A stretch of 64,000 bases of DNA from RH-AL1 sp964244495 (lineage in GTDB: Bacteria; Pseudomonadota; Alphaproteobacteria; Rhizobiales; Beijerinckiaceae). Every line of letters begins with the position of its first letter. Position 1 is the stretch's first letter. Where the stretch lies: contig CAXTIU010000001.1 in assembly GCA_964244495.1 (NCBI GenBank), positions 372,001 through 436,000 of the forward strand. The letters are read 5' to 3'. Below are positions 29,905 through 39,970 of the stretch, piece by piece. The position numbers and the translations under genes are program-made. Under the pieces are notes generated by a model, which was not told where the DNA came from, did no database searches, and was given only the letters and a program-made list of their open reading frames with translations.

Positions 29905-30235
29905 TCACGCGGCCCTTGCGATCCGCCCGACGAGGATCATGATGGAGGCCGCATCGAGTAGGGCTTGGGCCGATGCGAGCGTCGATCCGAGGCTTTTTCG
30001 GAGGCGCCCGTCACGGCTGGTCCAAGCGCGGCGGGCCTCGCGTCCGACACGGTCGCGACTGGCCACGACGGGGGTGTAATCGACGGCCTCGAACAGGTCG
30101 CTGTCCCGCCACGTTCCGAAGCAGCGGAAGCGGTGCTCTTCGACAGCGGCTCGCTGAAGAGGGCGCGGCAGGCAATGCCGCCACGCAACATGCGGAAGAT
30201 TGCATCCAGCACGTCGCGCTGTGCGCGAAGGCCGA
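29905..30235 (-). pseudogene. decayed IS5-family transposase fragment
   Basis: The 505-base gap between the esterase and degP encodes, on the minus strand, pieces that look like an IS5-type transposase. They are an N-terminal RDVLDAIFRMLRGG piece, then in another frame FRCFGTWRDSDLFEAVDY with GREARR, then a C-terminal SLGSTLASAQALLDAASIMIL ending at a stop. The frame changes near 30130-30165, and the whole catalytic middle is missing. The match to IS5 proteins is from memory of the family pattern. Confidence 0.55.
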
Positions 30236-30257
30236 TATCCCGGCTACAGCGCCACCT

Positions 30258-31805
30258 TCACTTCACCGGCACCGCCACGAAGCGCACCTCGCCCTGCGCG
30301 TTGGCCACCAGCAGCAGCGCCGAGGTCTTGCCGCTGTCCTTCAGCGAGCGGATCTTGTCGGCCGCGTCAGAAGGCTTCTTCACCGGCTCCTGGTTGATCT
30401 CCATCAGCACCTCGCCGGCCTGCAGCCGCTTGTCGGCGGCCGGCGAGTTCGGGGCGACGCCGCTGATCACCACGCCGGCGGCGACGCTGTCGTTGATCGT
30501 GTACTTGCGGCGCGCCTCGCTGGTCAGCCCGCTGAGGCTCATGCCGAGCGCCGTCTGCACCGCCGACTCGCCAGGCGGCGTCTCGACCTCGCTGCGCTTG
30601 GCGACCACCGGCACCGGCTTCGCCTCACCGTCCTCCAACCGGCCGAGCCGGACCGTCCTGGTAAGCTCGTGGCCGTCGCGCAGCAGCACGACGCTCACGT
30701 CCTTGCCGACCGGCGTCTGCGCGACGAGCTTGGGCAGGTCGCGGCTGTCGACAACGTCCTGGCCGTCGAACTTGACGATGACGTCGCCGGTCTGGATACC
30801 GCCGGCGCTGGCCGGCCCCTTGGCATCGGTGCCAGACACGAAGGCGCCCCTGGTCTGCTTCAGGTCGAGGCTGTCGGCGAGCGTGTCGTCGACGGAGCGG
30901 ATGCGGACGCCGAGCCAGCCGCGCCGGGCCTCGCCGAACGTTTCCAGCTGGTCGATGACCGGCTTGACGGTGGCGGCGGGTGTGGCGAAGCCGATGCCGA
31001 TCGAGCCGCCCGACGGCGAAAGGATCGCGGTGTTGATGCCGATGACCTCGCCGGCCATGTTGAACAGCGGCCCGCCCGAGTTGCCCTTGTTGATGGCGGC
31101 GTCGGTCTGGAGGTAGTTGTCGTAGGGGCCGCTGTCGATGTTGCGGTGGCGCGCGGACACGATGCCGGCCGTCACCGTGCCCCCCAGGCCGAACGGGTTG
31201 CCGACCGCCATCACCCAGTCGCCGACCCGCATCGCCTCGCTGTCGCCGAACTTGACCGCCTTCAGGGGCTTGGTCGGCGTCACCTTAAGCACGGCGACAT
31301 CGACCTTGCTGTCCTTGCCGACCACCGTCGCCCGCAGCTTCTGGCCATCGGTGAAGATCACCGTGATCTCGTTGGCGTCGGCGATCACGTGGTTGTTGGT
31401 GATGATGGTGCCGCCGGGATCGACGACGAAGCCCGACCCCAGTGAGTTCGAGCGGCGCTCGGCGTGGCGCGGCCCGTCGCCGCCCTGGCGCTTCTTGAAG
31501 AATTCCTCGAACAGGTCGTCGAAGGGCGTGCCCTGCTTGGCGTCGGGGGCGCCCTCGCCATCGCCGTGCCTGTCCTCCACGGTCTGCGTGGCGGCGATGT
31601 TCACCACCGCGTCGCTGACCGCCGCCGCCTCGTCGGCGAGCGAGTCGGGGCCGCGCGCGCTCGCTTGAAGCGGCAGGGCCGTGGCCGCGAGCGCAACCGC
31701 CACGCAGCGCAGCACGTTCGACACGGCGGCGCGCCCCAAAAGGCCGGCACGCCGCGATGTGATGGGGGAGAGAAACGCGTTCGAGCCCATCAAGCGGTTT
31801 CCCAT
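30258..31805 (-). CDS. degP: DegP/HtrA-type periplasmic serine protease
   Basis: About 515 residues. A signal sequence is followed by the trypsin-like domain with His (ITNNHVIADA), Asp (SKVDVAVLKV) and Ser (GNSGGPLFNM), then two PDZ domains (WLGVRIRSVDD and the C-terminal GVVISGVAPNSPAADKRL). It degrades or refolds damaged envelope proteins. The start at 31805 or 31787 is uncertain. It lies downstream of hflK-hflC as in many alphaproteobacteria, but here cynS intervenes. Confidence 0.93.
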   Translation of the reverse strand: MGNRLMGSNAFLSPITSRRAGLLGRAAVSNVLRCVAVALAATALPLQASARGPDSLADEAAAVSDAVVNIAATQTVEDRHGDGEGAPDAKQGTPFDDLFEEFFKKRQGGDGPRHAERRSNSLGSGFVVDPGGTIITNNHVIADANEITVIFTDGQKLRATVVGKDSKVDVAVLKVTPTKPLKAVKFGDSEAMRVGDWVMAVGNPFGLGGTVTAGIVSARHRNIDSGPYDNYLQTDAAINKGNSGGPLFNMAGEVIGINTAILSPSGGSIGIGFATPAATVKPVIDQLETFGEARRGWLGVRIRSVDDTLADSLDLKQTRGAFVSGTDAKGPASAGGIQTGDVIVKFDGQDVVDSRDLPKLVAQTPVGKDVSVVLLRDGHELTRTVRLGRLEDGEAKPVPVVAKRSEVETPPGESAVQTALGMSLSGLTSEARRKYTINDSVAAGVVISGVAPNSPAADKRLQAGEVLMEINQEPVKKPSDAADKIRSLKDSGKTSALLLVANAQGEVRFVAVPVK

Positions 31806-31995
31806 CAAGCCGACACTCCCGCCGCGCGAGCCGTCCGACGATCGTGGTCGGCCCGCCCCGGCGGCAATCCGTGATCCGACCGGACGTTCATGCGATCCCA
31901 GCCGGCGGCGCAAGTCAATCCTGCGTGCTGCGACACGGCGGACGGATCACCGCCGAACCGGCATCGGGCGCGGCAGCGCGCGGCGCGTTCCCGCG

Positions 31996-32478
31996 CTAAT
32001 CCTCCTTGTAGCCCAGAGCCTGGTTGTTGCCGGTGGCGCCGTAGTACTTGTAAGGCAGGAACTTGCCGGACATGCCGATCTTGACGCGGTCGCCCTTGGG
32101 GTCGGGCAAGCGCTCCATCACCATCTCGAAATCGATCGCCGACATGATGCCGTCGCCGAACTCCTCTTCGATCAACGCCTTCCAGGCCGGACCGTTGATC
32201 ATGACGAGCTCGTAGAAGCGGTAGATCAGCGGGTCGGTCGGCGGCATCGGCATGCCGCGCAGCGGCACCTCGTTGAGGAGGCGCTTCTCGCCGTCGCTCA
32301 GGCCGAACAACTCACCCGCCTTCTCGCACTGCGGCTTGGTCATCTTCATCTGGCCGAGGCAGGCCCCAACGACCAGCACCTCCGACATGCCGCCGATCTC
32401 GGTCGTGATGTGCTTCCAGGTCCAGCCCTTCTCGCGTTTGATGTCGAGGAGCTTTTCGGTCAGATCGCTGCGCTTCAT
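31996..32478 (-). CDS. cynS: cyanate hydratase (cyanase)
   Basis: 160 residues, near the family length. It decomposes cyanate with bicarbonate to ammonia and CO2. An N-terminal helical DNA-binding-like domain precedes the catalytic domain, where Arg and Glu (IYRFYELVM) and Ser (GIMSAIDFEM) are in their expected places. The ATG at 32478 follows AAGGTG. No cynR, cynT or transporter is adjacent. The gene is embedded between hflC and degP, an unusual place for it. Confidence 0.95.
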   Translation of the reverse strand: MKRSDLTEKLLDIKREKGWTWKHITTEIGGMSEVLVVGACLGQMKMTKPQCEKAGELFGLSDGEKRLLNEVPLRGMPMPPTDPLIYRFYELVMINGPAWKALIEEEFGDGIMSAIDFEMVMERLPDPKGDRVKIGMSGKFLPYKYYGATGNNQALGYKED

Positions 32479-32529
32479 GGGGCACCTTCGAGGTCGGGAC
32501 ATCGCCGCATCGGGATATCGCCACGGTGA

Positions 32530-32591
32530 ACGATCGCGATCGGTTATCGCGCGATCGAACCGCGAGCGATCGTTTCGGGCGATCGCTCGGG
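32530..32591. repeat. cluster of CGATCG palindromes
   Basis: Five CGATCG hexamers lie within about 60 bases of the 155-base gap between cynS and hflC, two of them abutting, some extended to GCGATCGC. The function is unknown. Confidence 0.5.
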
Positions 32592-32633
32592 AGCAAATGG
32601 TGGGCCAGCGCGCGAGCCGACCCACCGGCCTCG

Positions 32634-33578
32634 TCATTGGGCGGCGGAGGTTTGTCCCAGCCCTTCGCCGGGCTTCCCCGGCTCGCCCGGCGCCATTGGC
32701 GGCTTGCCGCTCGGCGACTTGAAGTAGCGGAAGAAGTCACCGGTCGGACCCGTCACGAAGCGGGTGTCGGCCGCTTTGAAGGCGGCGTCGTAGGCGCTCA
32801 TCGAGCGGTAGAAAGCGAAGAAGTCAGGATCCTTGCCGTAGGCGTCGGCGAAGATCTTGTTGCGCATCGCGTCGCCTTCGCCACGCGCCTGGTCGGCCTG
32901 CTGCTGGGCTTGGCCGAGCAGCACGACGACGTCGCGGTCGGCCTTGGCGCGGATTTTCTGCGCCGCCTCGGCGCCCTGCGCGCGGTACTCGGCCGCCTCG
33001 CGCTGGCGCTCCGAGTTCATGCGCTTGTAGACCTGCTCGGAGATTTGCTCCGGCAGGTCCGCGCGGCGGATGCGGACGTCGATGGTGTTGATACCCAGTC
33101 GCTCCGTCTCGACGTTCACCTGGTCGCGGATCTGGCTCATCAGCGTCGCGCGCTCGTCGCGAACGATCTGCGTCAGGTCGGCCACGCCGAGCACGCGGCG
33201 GATCGCCGAGTTCAGGATGTAGCCGAGTTGGTTGTTGGCGTGGTCGACGGTCTGCACCGTCTGGTAGAAGCGCAGCGGGTCGGTGATCCTGTAGCGCAGG
33301 AACGCGTCGACCTGGAGGCGCGTGTTGTCGGAGGCGAGGATCTCCTGGTTGGGTGCCTCGAGGTCCAGGATCAGGTTGGGCAGGGTCACCACCGTCTCGA
33401 TCAGCGGGATCTTGAAGTGCAGGCCGGGGTCCTGCACGAGGCCGCGCCCGCCCACCGGCTCGCCGAAGCGCAGCACGATCGCCTGCTCGGTCTGCCCGAC
33501 GGTGAACATGCCGGACAAAGCGACCAGCAGCAGGAGGACGAGGGCGACGACGATCCCGATCGCACCGTATTCCCTCAT
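32634..33578 (-). CDS. hflC: protease modulator HflC
   Basis: 314 residues. One N-terminal membrane anchor (IGIVVALVLLLLVALSGMF) precedes a band-7/SPFH domain (QTEQAIVLRFGEP) and a coiled coil (ISEQVYKRMNSERQREAAEYRAQG). With HflK it forms the large periplasm-facing assembly around FtsH. Its ATG overlaps the hflK stop (ATGA), so the two are translationally coupled. Confidence 0.96.
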   Translation of the reverse strand: MREYGAIGIVVALVLLLLVALSGMFTVGQTEQAIVLRFGEPVGGRGLVQDPGLHFKIPLIETVVTLPNLILDLEAPNQEILASDNTRLQVDAFLRYRITDPLRFYQTVQTVDHANNQLGYILNSAIRRVLGVADLTQIVRDERATLMSQIRDQVNVETERLGINTIDVRIRRADLPEQISEQVYKRMNSERQREAAEYRAQGAEAAQKIRAKADRDVVVLLGQAQQQADQARGEGDAMRNKIFADAYGKDPDFFAFYRSMSAYDAAFKAADTRFVTGPTGDFFRYFKSPSGKPPMAPGEPGKPGEGLGQTSAAQ

Positions 33579-34702
33579 GGCGTGGCTCCCGTGTGGCTGA
33601 GCTGCGGCAGCGGCAGGTACGGCACCACCCCGTGCCCCGAGGGATCGTCGACGATCACCTTGTCGGCGCCCCCCAGCAGCTTCTCCATCGTCTCGAGGTA
33701 CATGCGCTCGCGGGTCACGCCCGGCGCGTTCTTGTACTGGGCGTAGACCTGGTCGAAGCGCGAGGCCTGACCGTTGGCTTCCGCCACCGTCTGCTCGCGG
33801 TAGCCCTCGGCGCTCTGCACGATGGCGGCCGCGCGGCCGCGCGCGTCGGGCACCGCCTTGTTGGAGTAGGTTTCGGCCTCGTTGCGCAACCGGCTCTGGT
33901 CCTGCTGCGCCGCCGTCACGTCGCGGAACGAGGCGATGACGTCGGCCGGCGGGTCGACCGACTGCAACTGCACCTGCAGCACCAGCACGCCGGCCTTGTA
34001 GGCGTTCAGCACTTTCTGCATCAGCGCCTGCGCCGCCGGCTCGATGTTCTTGCGGTCGGCGGTCAGAAGCTGCTGGATCTGGGTGTGGCCGACGATCTCG
34101 CGCATAGCGCTTTCCGCCACCGCCTTTACCGTGTCGACCTGGTGGGCGAGGTTGAAGGCGTAGTCCTCGGGGTGGGACGGGTCGATCTGCCAGAACACCA
34201 CGAACTTCACGTCGGCGATGTTCTCGTCGCCGGTGAGCATCAGGCTCTCCTCGGGGCGGTCGACCTGCGTGGTGGCGTTGGGGCGGCTGTAGTCGGGCTG
34301 GGTGACGAATCCGACATTGACCGCGTTGCGGTCGGTGACGTTCAGCTTGTCGACCGAGCCGATCGGGAACGGCCAGTTGTAGTTCAGGCCGGGCGAGGTC
34401 TTGCCGGTGTACCGGCCGAAGACGAGGTTGAGGCCGACCTGGTTGGGGCCGATCGTGTAGAAGCCGGACAACAACCACAGCCCGATGCCGAGCGCCACCA
34501 GGATCAGCACGCCCGGCACGCCGACGCCGCCGCCCGGTGACATCATGCCGAAGCGCCGCCTGATCCGCTGCCACGCGTCGCCGAAGTCGGGCTGGCGGGG
34601 GCTGTTGGGGCCTTGCCCCCATGGGCCGGGATTGCCGGGCTTCCAGGAACCGCCGCCGCGACCGCCGCCCGCTCCCCCGTTGTTGTTCCAGGGCATCGCC
34701 AC
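33575..34702 (-). CDS. hflK: protease modulator HflK
   Basis: 375 residues. A Gly/Trp/Pro-rich cytoplasmic N-terminus (NNNGGAGGGRGGGSWKPGNPG) is followed by one membrane helix (GVLILVALGIGLWLLSGFY) and the SPFH domain (IGPNQVGLNLVFGRYTG). Its partner HflC follows with a 4-nt overlap. The start may be GTG at 34702 (AGGA at good spacing) or ATG at 34696. Confidence 0.96.
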   Translation of the reverse strand: MAMPWNNNGGAGGGRGGGSWKPGNPGPWGQGPNSPRQPDFGDAWQRIRRRFGMMSPGGGVGVPGVLILVALGIGLWLLSGFYTIGPNQVGLNLVFGRYTGKTSPGLNYNWPFPIGSVDKLNVTDRNAVNVGFVTQPDYSRPNATTQVDRPEESLMLTGDENIADVKFVVFWQIDPSHPEDYAFNLAHQVDTVKAVAESAMREIVGHTQIQQLLTADRKNIEPAAQALMQKVLNAYKAGVLVLQVQLQSVDPPADVIASFRDVTAAQQDQSRLRNEAETYSNKAVPDARGRAAAIVQSAEGYREQTVAEANGQASRFDQVYAQYKNAPGVTRERMYLETMEKLLGGADKVIVDDPSGHGVVPYLPLPQLSHTGATP

Positions 34703-34805
34703 TCAATCCTCAAAACCGGCCCGCACCGGGCGCCCCGCCACCAAGCGGCCGCGTCCGTGCGAGCCCGCTTCCTTACAGGAGCGCCGGGCTTTGAACAAAC
34801 AATGC

Positions 34806-35408
34806 TCAGCGGCGCACGTAGTCGATGAAGACGCAGGCAGCCTCGTCGCGCGGGTGGCGCTTCGGCGTGGTGCGGCGCGTCTCGCGCCAAGCGGTCTCGT
34901 CGACGGCGGGCATGAACGTGTCGGCCGGTGGCGCGAGATCGATCAGCGTGAGGTGGAGGCGCTCGATGCTCCCCATCAACGCCGCGTAGAGCGAAGCGCC
35001 GCCGATCAGCGTGACCGCCGCCGCGCCCATCGCCGCCGCCCGCTCCTGGGCGAGCGCGAGGGCCGCCGCCGGCGCGCGCGCGAGGTGGACGCCGGCCGGC
35101 GGGCGGAAGCTGGGATCGCCCGACACGACGACGCTCTCGCGTCCCGGCAGCGCCCGGCCGATGGAGGCGTACGTGCGCCGCCCCATGATCATCGGTGTGC
35201 CGATCGTCAGGGCGCGGAACCGCGCGAGGTCGCTCGGCATCGTCCACGGCAGGCGCCCCTCGAACCCGATCGCCCCGTTGCGCGCCACGGCGAGCACGGC
35301 GGCGAGCGGTCGCGGCGGCGTCACGTCGACACGCGGGACAGGAGCCGCAAGCGCGGGAACGGTCGCGGGATCGTGTCCGCCGGCGGTTTGACCGGCACCA
35401 TGCGCCAT
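34806..35408 (-). CDS. folA: dihydrofolate reductase
   Basis: 200 residues, of which about 165 form the DHFR core: LAAVLAVARNGAIGFEGRLPWTMPSDL, the NADPH motif MIMGRRTYASIGRALPGRE and IGGASLYAALM. The 30-residue N-terminal extension is low-complexity and the true start may be internal. It reduces DHF to THF. Rhizobial genomes usually have thyA immediately upstream; here thyA is absent and thyX lies 13 kb away. Confidence 0.93.
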   Translation of the reverse strand: MAHGAGQTAGGHDPATVPALAAPVPRVDVTPPRPLAAVLAVARNGAIGFEGRLPWTMPSDLARFRALTIGTPMIMGRRTYASIGRALPGRESVVVSGDPSFRPPAGVHLARAPAAALALAQERAAAMGAAAVTLIGGASLYAALMGSIERLHLTLIDLAPPADTFMPAVDETAWRETRRTTPKRHPRDEAACVFIDYVRR

Positions 35409-35438
35409 GGGACGACATCGCTCATCCGGAGGCTTGCC

Positions 35439-36392
35439 ATGACACTTCTTCGCTCTTCATTCACTTCGTTGCTCCGACCCTCGCGCCGCGCGGTCCTCGC
35501 CGGCGCGGCGTCCGGCCTCCTGCTGCCGGGCCTGCCCGCCTCCGCCGCTCCCGACGGCGCCCTGCTGCGGCGCCCGATCCCGCACGGCAGCGGCGAGACC
35601 CTGCCAGTCGTCGGCGTCGGCACGTCCCAGGTGTTCGACGTCGGGGCGGACGCCGGGAGGCAGCGCGTGCTGGCCGACGTCCTCAAGGTGCTCACGGAGG
35701 GCGGCGGCAGCCTGATCGACACGGCGAGCTCCTACGATTCGTCCGAAGAGGTCGTCGGCACCCTCGTCGCCGGCGCGGGCGATCGGGGCAAGGTGTTCCT
35801 CGCCACCAAACTGGAGGAGCGCGGCGGCTCCAAGGCGCGCGAGGAGTTCATGACCTCGCTGAAGCGGCTGAGGGTGCCCCAGGTCGACCTCATCCAGATG
35901 CACAACGTCGACGAGGATGCCAAGAGCCTCGACTTCTTCTTCGGCCTCAAGAAGGAGGGCCTGACCCGCTATGTCGGCACCACCACCACCGACAGCGACG
36001 ACTACGAGGCGATGGAGGCGATGATCAAGCGCGACAAGCCGGACTTCATCGAGATCGACTGCTCCATCGCCAATCGCGAGGCGGAGGAGCGGATCATCCC
36101 GGCCGCCGCCGCCGCCGGCGCCGCCGTGCTGATCGCCCTGCCCTACGGGCGTGCCAAGCTGTTCGACAAGGTCAAGGGCAAGCCGCTGCCGCCGGTGGCG
36201 GCGGAGATCGGCGCGACGACGTGGGGGCAGGTGTTCCTGAAATACCTGCTCGGCAACCCGGCCATCACCGCCGTGATCCCGGCGACGGCCAAGCCGGCCC
36301 ACATGGCGGAGAACCTCGCGGCGGGACGAGGGCCGATGCCGGACGCCAGGCTTCGGCAGGCGCTGGTCACGTCCTTCGAACGGCTGGGATGA
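35439..36392 (+). CDS. Tat-exported aldo/keto reductase
   Basis: 317 residues. A twin-arginine signal (PSRRAVLAGAASGLLLPG) suggests folded export to the periplasm, which is unusual for this usually cytosolic family. The tetrad is visible: Asp and Tyr in IDTASSYDSSEEVVG, Lys in FLATKLEE, His in IQMHNVDE. GGAGG lies 7 nt before the ATG. It is divergent from folA. The substrate and cofactor source in the periplasm are unknown. Confidence 0.87.
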   Translation: MTLLRSSFTSLLRPSRRAVLAGAASGLLLPGLPASAAPDGALLRRPIPHGSGETLPVVGVGTSQVFDVGADAGRQRVLADVLKVLTEGGGSLIDTASSYDSSEEVVGTLVAGAGDRGKVFLATKLEERGGSKAREEFMTSLKRLRVPQVDLIQMHNVDEDAKSLDFFFGLKKEGLTRYVGTTTTDSDDYEAMEAMIKRDKPDFIEIDCSIANREAEERIIPAAAAAGAAVLIALPYGRAKLFDKVKGKPLPPVAAEIGATTWGQVFLKYLLGNPAITAVIPATAKPAHMAENLAAGRGPMPDARLRQALVTSFERLG

Positions 36393-36523
36393 GGCCTCGC
36401 CGGCTAGCCACCCGCGTTCGAGCGGGTTAAGCGTGGCGTCCGCGCCGGTCCGCGTCAACCGGTCAACGCGCCCCGCCTCGGCGCGCTCCTCACGCAAGGC
36501 GCCCCGAGAACGGCGCGAGGTCA

Positions 36524-37213
36524 ATGAAGCTTTACCACCATCCGCTCGATCCCCATTCCCGTTTCATCCGCCTCGTCCTCGCCGAACACGGCATCGAACC
36601 CGAGCTCGTCGAGGAACGCACCTTCGAGCGACGCCGCGCGTTCCTGGTGCTGAACGCGGCCGGAACGACGCCGGTGCTGGTGGAGGATTCTGGAGCGGTC
36701 GTGGTGGGCGCCGGGCCGATCGCCGAGTACGTCGCCGAAACCCAGTGCCACGGCGACGCGGCGCGGCGGCTCCTACCGGACGGGGCCCCCGAGCGCGCCG
36801 AGGTGCGCCGGCTGCTCGATTGGTTCAATGGGAAGTTCCACGCCGAGGTCTCGCACTGGCTCGTCAGCGAGAAGGTCTACAAGCGCTACATGAGCGCCGA
36901 GCAGGGCGGCGGTGCGCCGCAAATGGATCTCGTGCGGGCCGCGCGCGTCAACATCCGCCATCAGCTGCGCTACATCGGCTACCTGGTCGGCCATCGCAAC
37001 TGGCTGGCCGGTCCCGAGATGACCTACGCCGACCTCGCGGCGGCGGCGCACCTGTCGTCCGTCGACTTCCTCGGCGACGTCCCCTGGTCCGAGGACGAGG
37101 GCGCCAAGCACTGGTACGCGCGCGTCAAGTCGCGCCCGGGCTTCCGCGCTCTGCTGAGCGACCGGGTGCCGGGGATCACGCCGGCCGACGCCTACGCGGA
37201 CCTGGATTTCTGA
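36524..37213 (+). CDS. glutathione S-transferase family protein (possible FzlA)
   Basis: 229 residues. The thioredoxin-like N-terminal domain (MKLYHHPLDPHSRFIRLVLAEHGIEPELVEE, GTTPVLVEDSG) and helical C-terminal domain are complete. A GST-like gene directly upstream of queG is the position of the FtsZ-binding protein FzlA in several alphaproteobacteria, so a division role is possible; this is inference from order and general resemblance. No catalytic Ser or Cys is obvious near the N-terminus. Confidence 0.82.
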   Translation: MKLYHHPLDPHSRFIRLVLAEHGIEPELVEERTFERRRAFLVLNAAGTTPVLVEDSGAVVVGAGPIAEYVAETQCHGDAARRLLPDGAPERAEVRRLLDWFNGKFHAEVSHWLVSEKVYKRYMSAEQGGGAPQMDLVRAARVNIRHQLRYIGYLVGHRNWLAGPEMTYADLAAAAHLSSVDFLGDVPWSEDEGAKHWYARVKSRPGFRALLSDRVPGITPADAYADLDF

Positions 37214-37224
37214 GCGGTGGGCCC

Positions 37225-38310
<1,086 letters not shown>

Positions 38311-38384
38311 GGTTTGGACGCTTTTCCGCCGGATCGGCCGCTCCGGCCGTGGCGCCGCCCCGTTTCCGCGCTATCCTGGCGGCC

Positions 38385-39275
38385 ATGAACCTCTTCGTCT
38401 TCGGCCTCGGCTACAGCGCCCAGCACTTCATCCACCAGTACGCCGGCGCCTTCACCCACGTCGCCGGCACGGTGCGCGACCGCGCCAAGCCGCGCCCGCT
38501 CGCCGGCGCGACGGAGATCCTGCAGTTCAGCCCGGAACACTGCGCCCCGGAGATCGACGCGCGGCTGGCCGGCGCCGACGTGATCCTCGTGTCGGTCGCG
38601 CCCGGCACGTCGGTCGACCCGGTGCTGGCCCGCTTCGGGCGGCGGATCGCCGGCGGCAAGCGGCGCCAGCGCATCCTGTACCTGTCGACGATCGGGGTGT
38701 ACGGCGATCACGCCGGCGCCTGGGTCGACGAGAGCGCGCCGCCGATGCCGCTCAGCGAGCGATCCAAGGTGCGGGTGCAGGCTGAGAAGGCGTGGGCGAC
38801 GCTGGCCAAGGACCGCACCAAGACGGTGCACGTGCTGCGGCTCTCCGGCATCTACGGGCCGGGGCGCAACGCGCTCCTCAACCTCGCGGCCGGCCGCGCG
38901 CACCGCTACAACAAGCCGGGCCAGGTGTTCAACCGCATCCACGCCGCCGACATCGCGCGCGCCTGCGCCGCGCTCGTCGCCCACGAGGGACCGAGCGACG
39001 TGTGGAACGTCACCGACGACGAGCCGGCGCCCCCCCAGGACGTCGTCGCCTATGCCGCCGCGCTGATGGGGGTGGAACCGCCGCCCGAGCAGGATTTCGC
39101 GACCGCCAACCTTTCCCCGATGGCGCGCACCTTCTACGGCGAGAACAAGCGCTGCTCCAACCGCAAGATCAAGGAGGCGCTGGGGCTGGAGATGGCCTAC
39201 CCGACCTACCGGGAGGGCATCGCCGCGCTGTGGGCCGCCGGCGAGGGCCGGGGCCATGAGGCGGGAGCCTCCTGA
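38385..39275 (+). CDS. NAD-dependent epimerase/dehydratase-like protein
   Basis: 296 residues, extended SDR fold of the YeeZ type: the cofactor motif is FVFGLGYSAQHFIHQY, with YLSTIGVYGDHAGAWVDE and IYGPGRNALLNLAAGRAHR later. The usual Tyr-x-x-x-Lys is weak, so catalysis is uncertain. It follows queG by 74 nt on the same strand, an order conserved in Rhizobiales. The function is unknown. Confidence 0.82.
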   Translation: MNLFVFGLGYSAQHFIHQYAGAFTHVAGTVRDRAKPRPLAGATEILQFSPEHCAPEIDARLAGADVILVSVAPGTSVDPVLARFGRRIAGGKRRQRILYLSTIGVYGDHAGAWVDESAPPMPLSERSKVRVQAEKAWATLAKDRTKTVHVLRLSGIYGPGRNALLNLAAGRAHRYNKPGQVFNRIHAADIARACAALVAHEGPSDVWNVTDDEPAPPQDVVAYAAALMGVEPPPEQDFATANLSPMARTFYGENKRCSNRKIKEALGLEMAYPTYREGIAALWAAGEGRGHEAGAS

Positions 39276-39359
39276 CGCGCCGGACCGTGGCGCGGAGGTG
39301 GTGCGGTAAGTTCGGTGCGGAGCCGATCGCGCCACGGGCTTGCGACCGCGGATGGGTTC

Positions 39360-39446
39360 AAGGTATCGTTACCTCGAACGCGCCGACGCCGGACGCCGCG
39401 ATGCCCGACGGAAATGACGCATGACGCATCCTGACGCGAGAATGTG
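39360..39446. repeat. intergenic TGACGCA element, copy B
   Basis: This copy of the element at 11287-11374 shows AAGGTATCGTTACCT, then GCCGCGATG, two abutting TGACGCA units (39415-39428), TGACGCG after three bases, and AGAATGTG (39439-39446). The distance from the palindrome to the first TGACGCA is 55 nt here and 57 nt in copy A. It lies between the epimerase end and the lspA end. Confidence 0.6.
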
Positions 39447-39478
39447 CGCGTGAGAAGAAAATTTCGGGTCGGGGTGCC

Positions 39479-39970
39479 TCAGCGCGCGGTGGACGCCGGC
39501 CGGCCCGGCGCCAGCACCAGCGACTCCAACAGCAGGATCGCCACCCCGACGACGATCGCCACGTCGGCGAGGTTGAAGATGTACCAATGGAAGCGTCCGA
39601 CGTGGAAGTAGTAGAAGTCCGCGACCCACCCGTAAAGGCACCGGTCGATGCCGTTGCCGAGCGCGCCGCCCATCACCAGCCCCAGCGCCAGGCAGGTGAG
39701 GATGGTGGTGGAGCGCCACAGCCAGACGGCGATCGCCGCCGTCGCCGCGAAGGTGAAGGCGACGAGTCCCCATCGCCCGATCGCGGTGTGCGCGCTCAGC
39801 AGCGAGTACGAGATGCCGGGGTTGCGCGCGAACACGACGTCGAGGAACGGCGCCAGGGCGACCGGCTGACGCCGGGCGATGTCGAAGACATCGATCAGCC
39901 ACAGCTTGTTGCCCTGGTCGAGCACCAGGATCAGCAACGCCATGGCGAACCCGCTCCAGCGAGGGCTCAC
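39479..39970 (-). CDS. lspA: lipoprotein signal peptidase
   Basis: 163 residues with four membrane helices. It cleaves signal peptides of diacylated prolipoproteins. The two catalytic Asp are in GNGIDRCLYG and FNLADVAIVVG. The GTG start overlaps the ileS stop (GTGA), so it is coupled to ileS, the classic ileS-lspA order. Confidence 0.96.
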   Translation of the reverse strand: MSPRWSGFAMALLILVLDQGNKLWLIDVFDIARRQPVALAPFLDVVFARNPGISYSLLSAHTAIGRWGLVAFTFAATAAIAVWLWRSTTILTCLALGLVMGGALGNGIDRCLYGWVADFYYFHVGRFHWYIFNLADVAIVVGVAILLLESLVLAPGRPASTAR

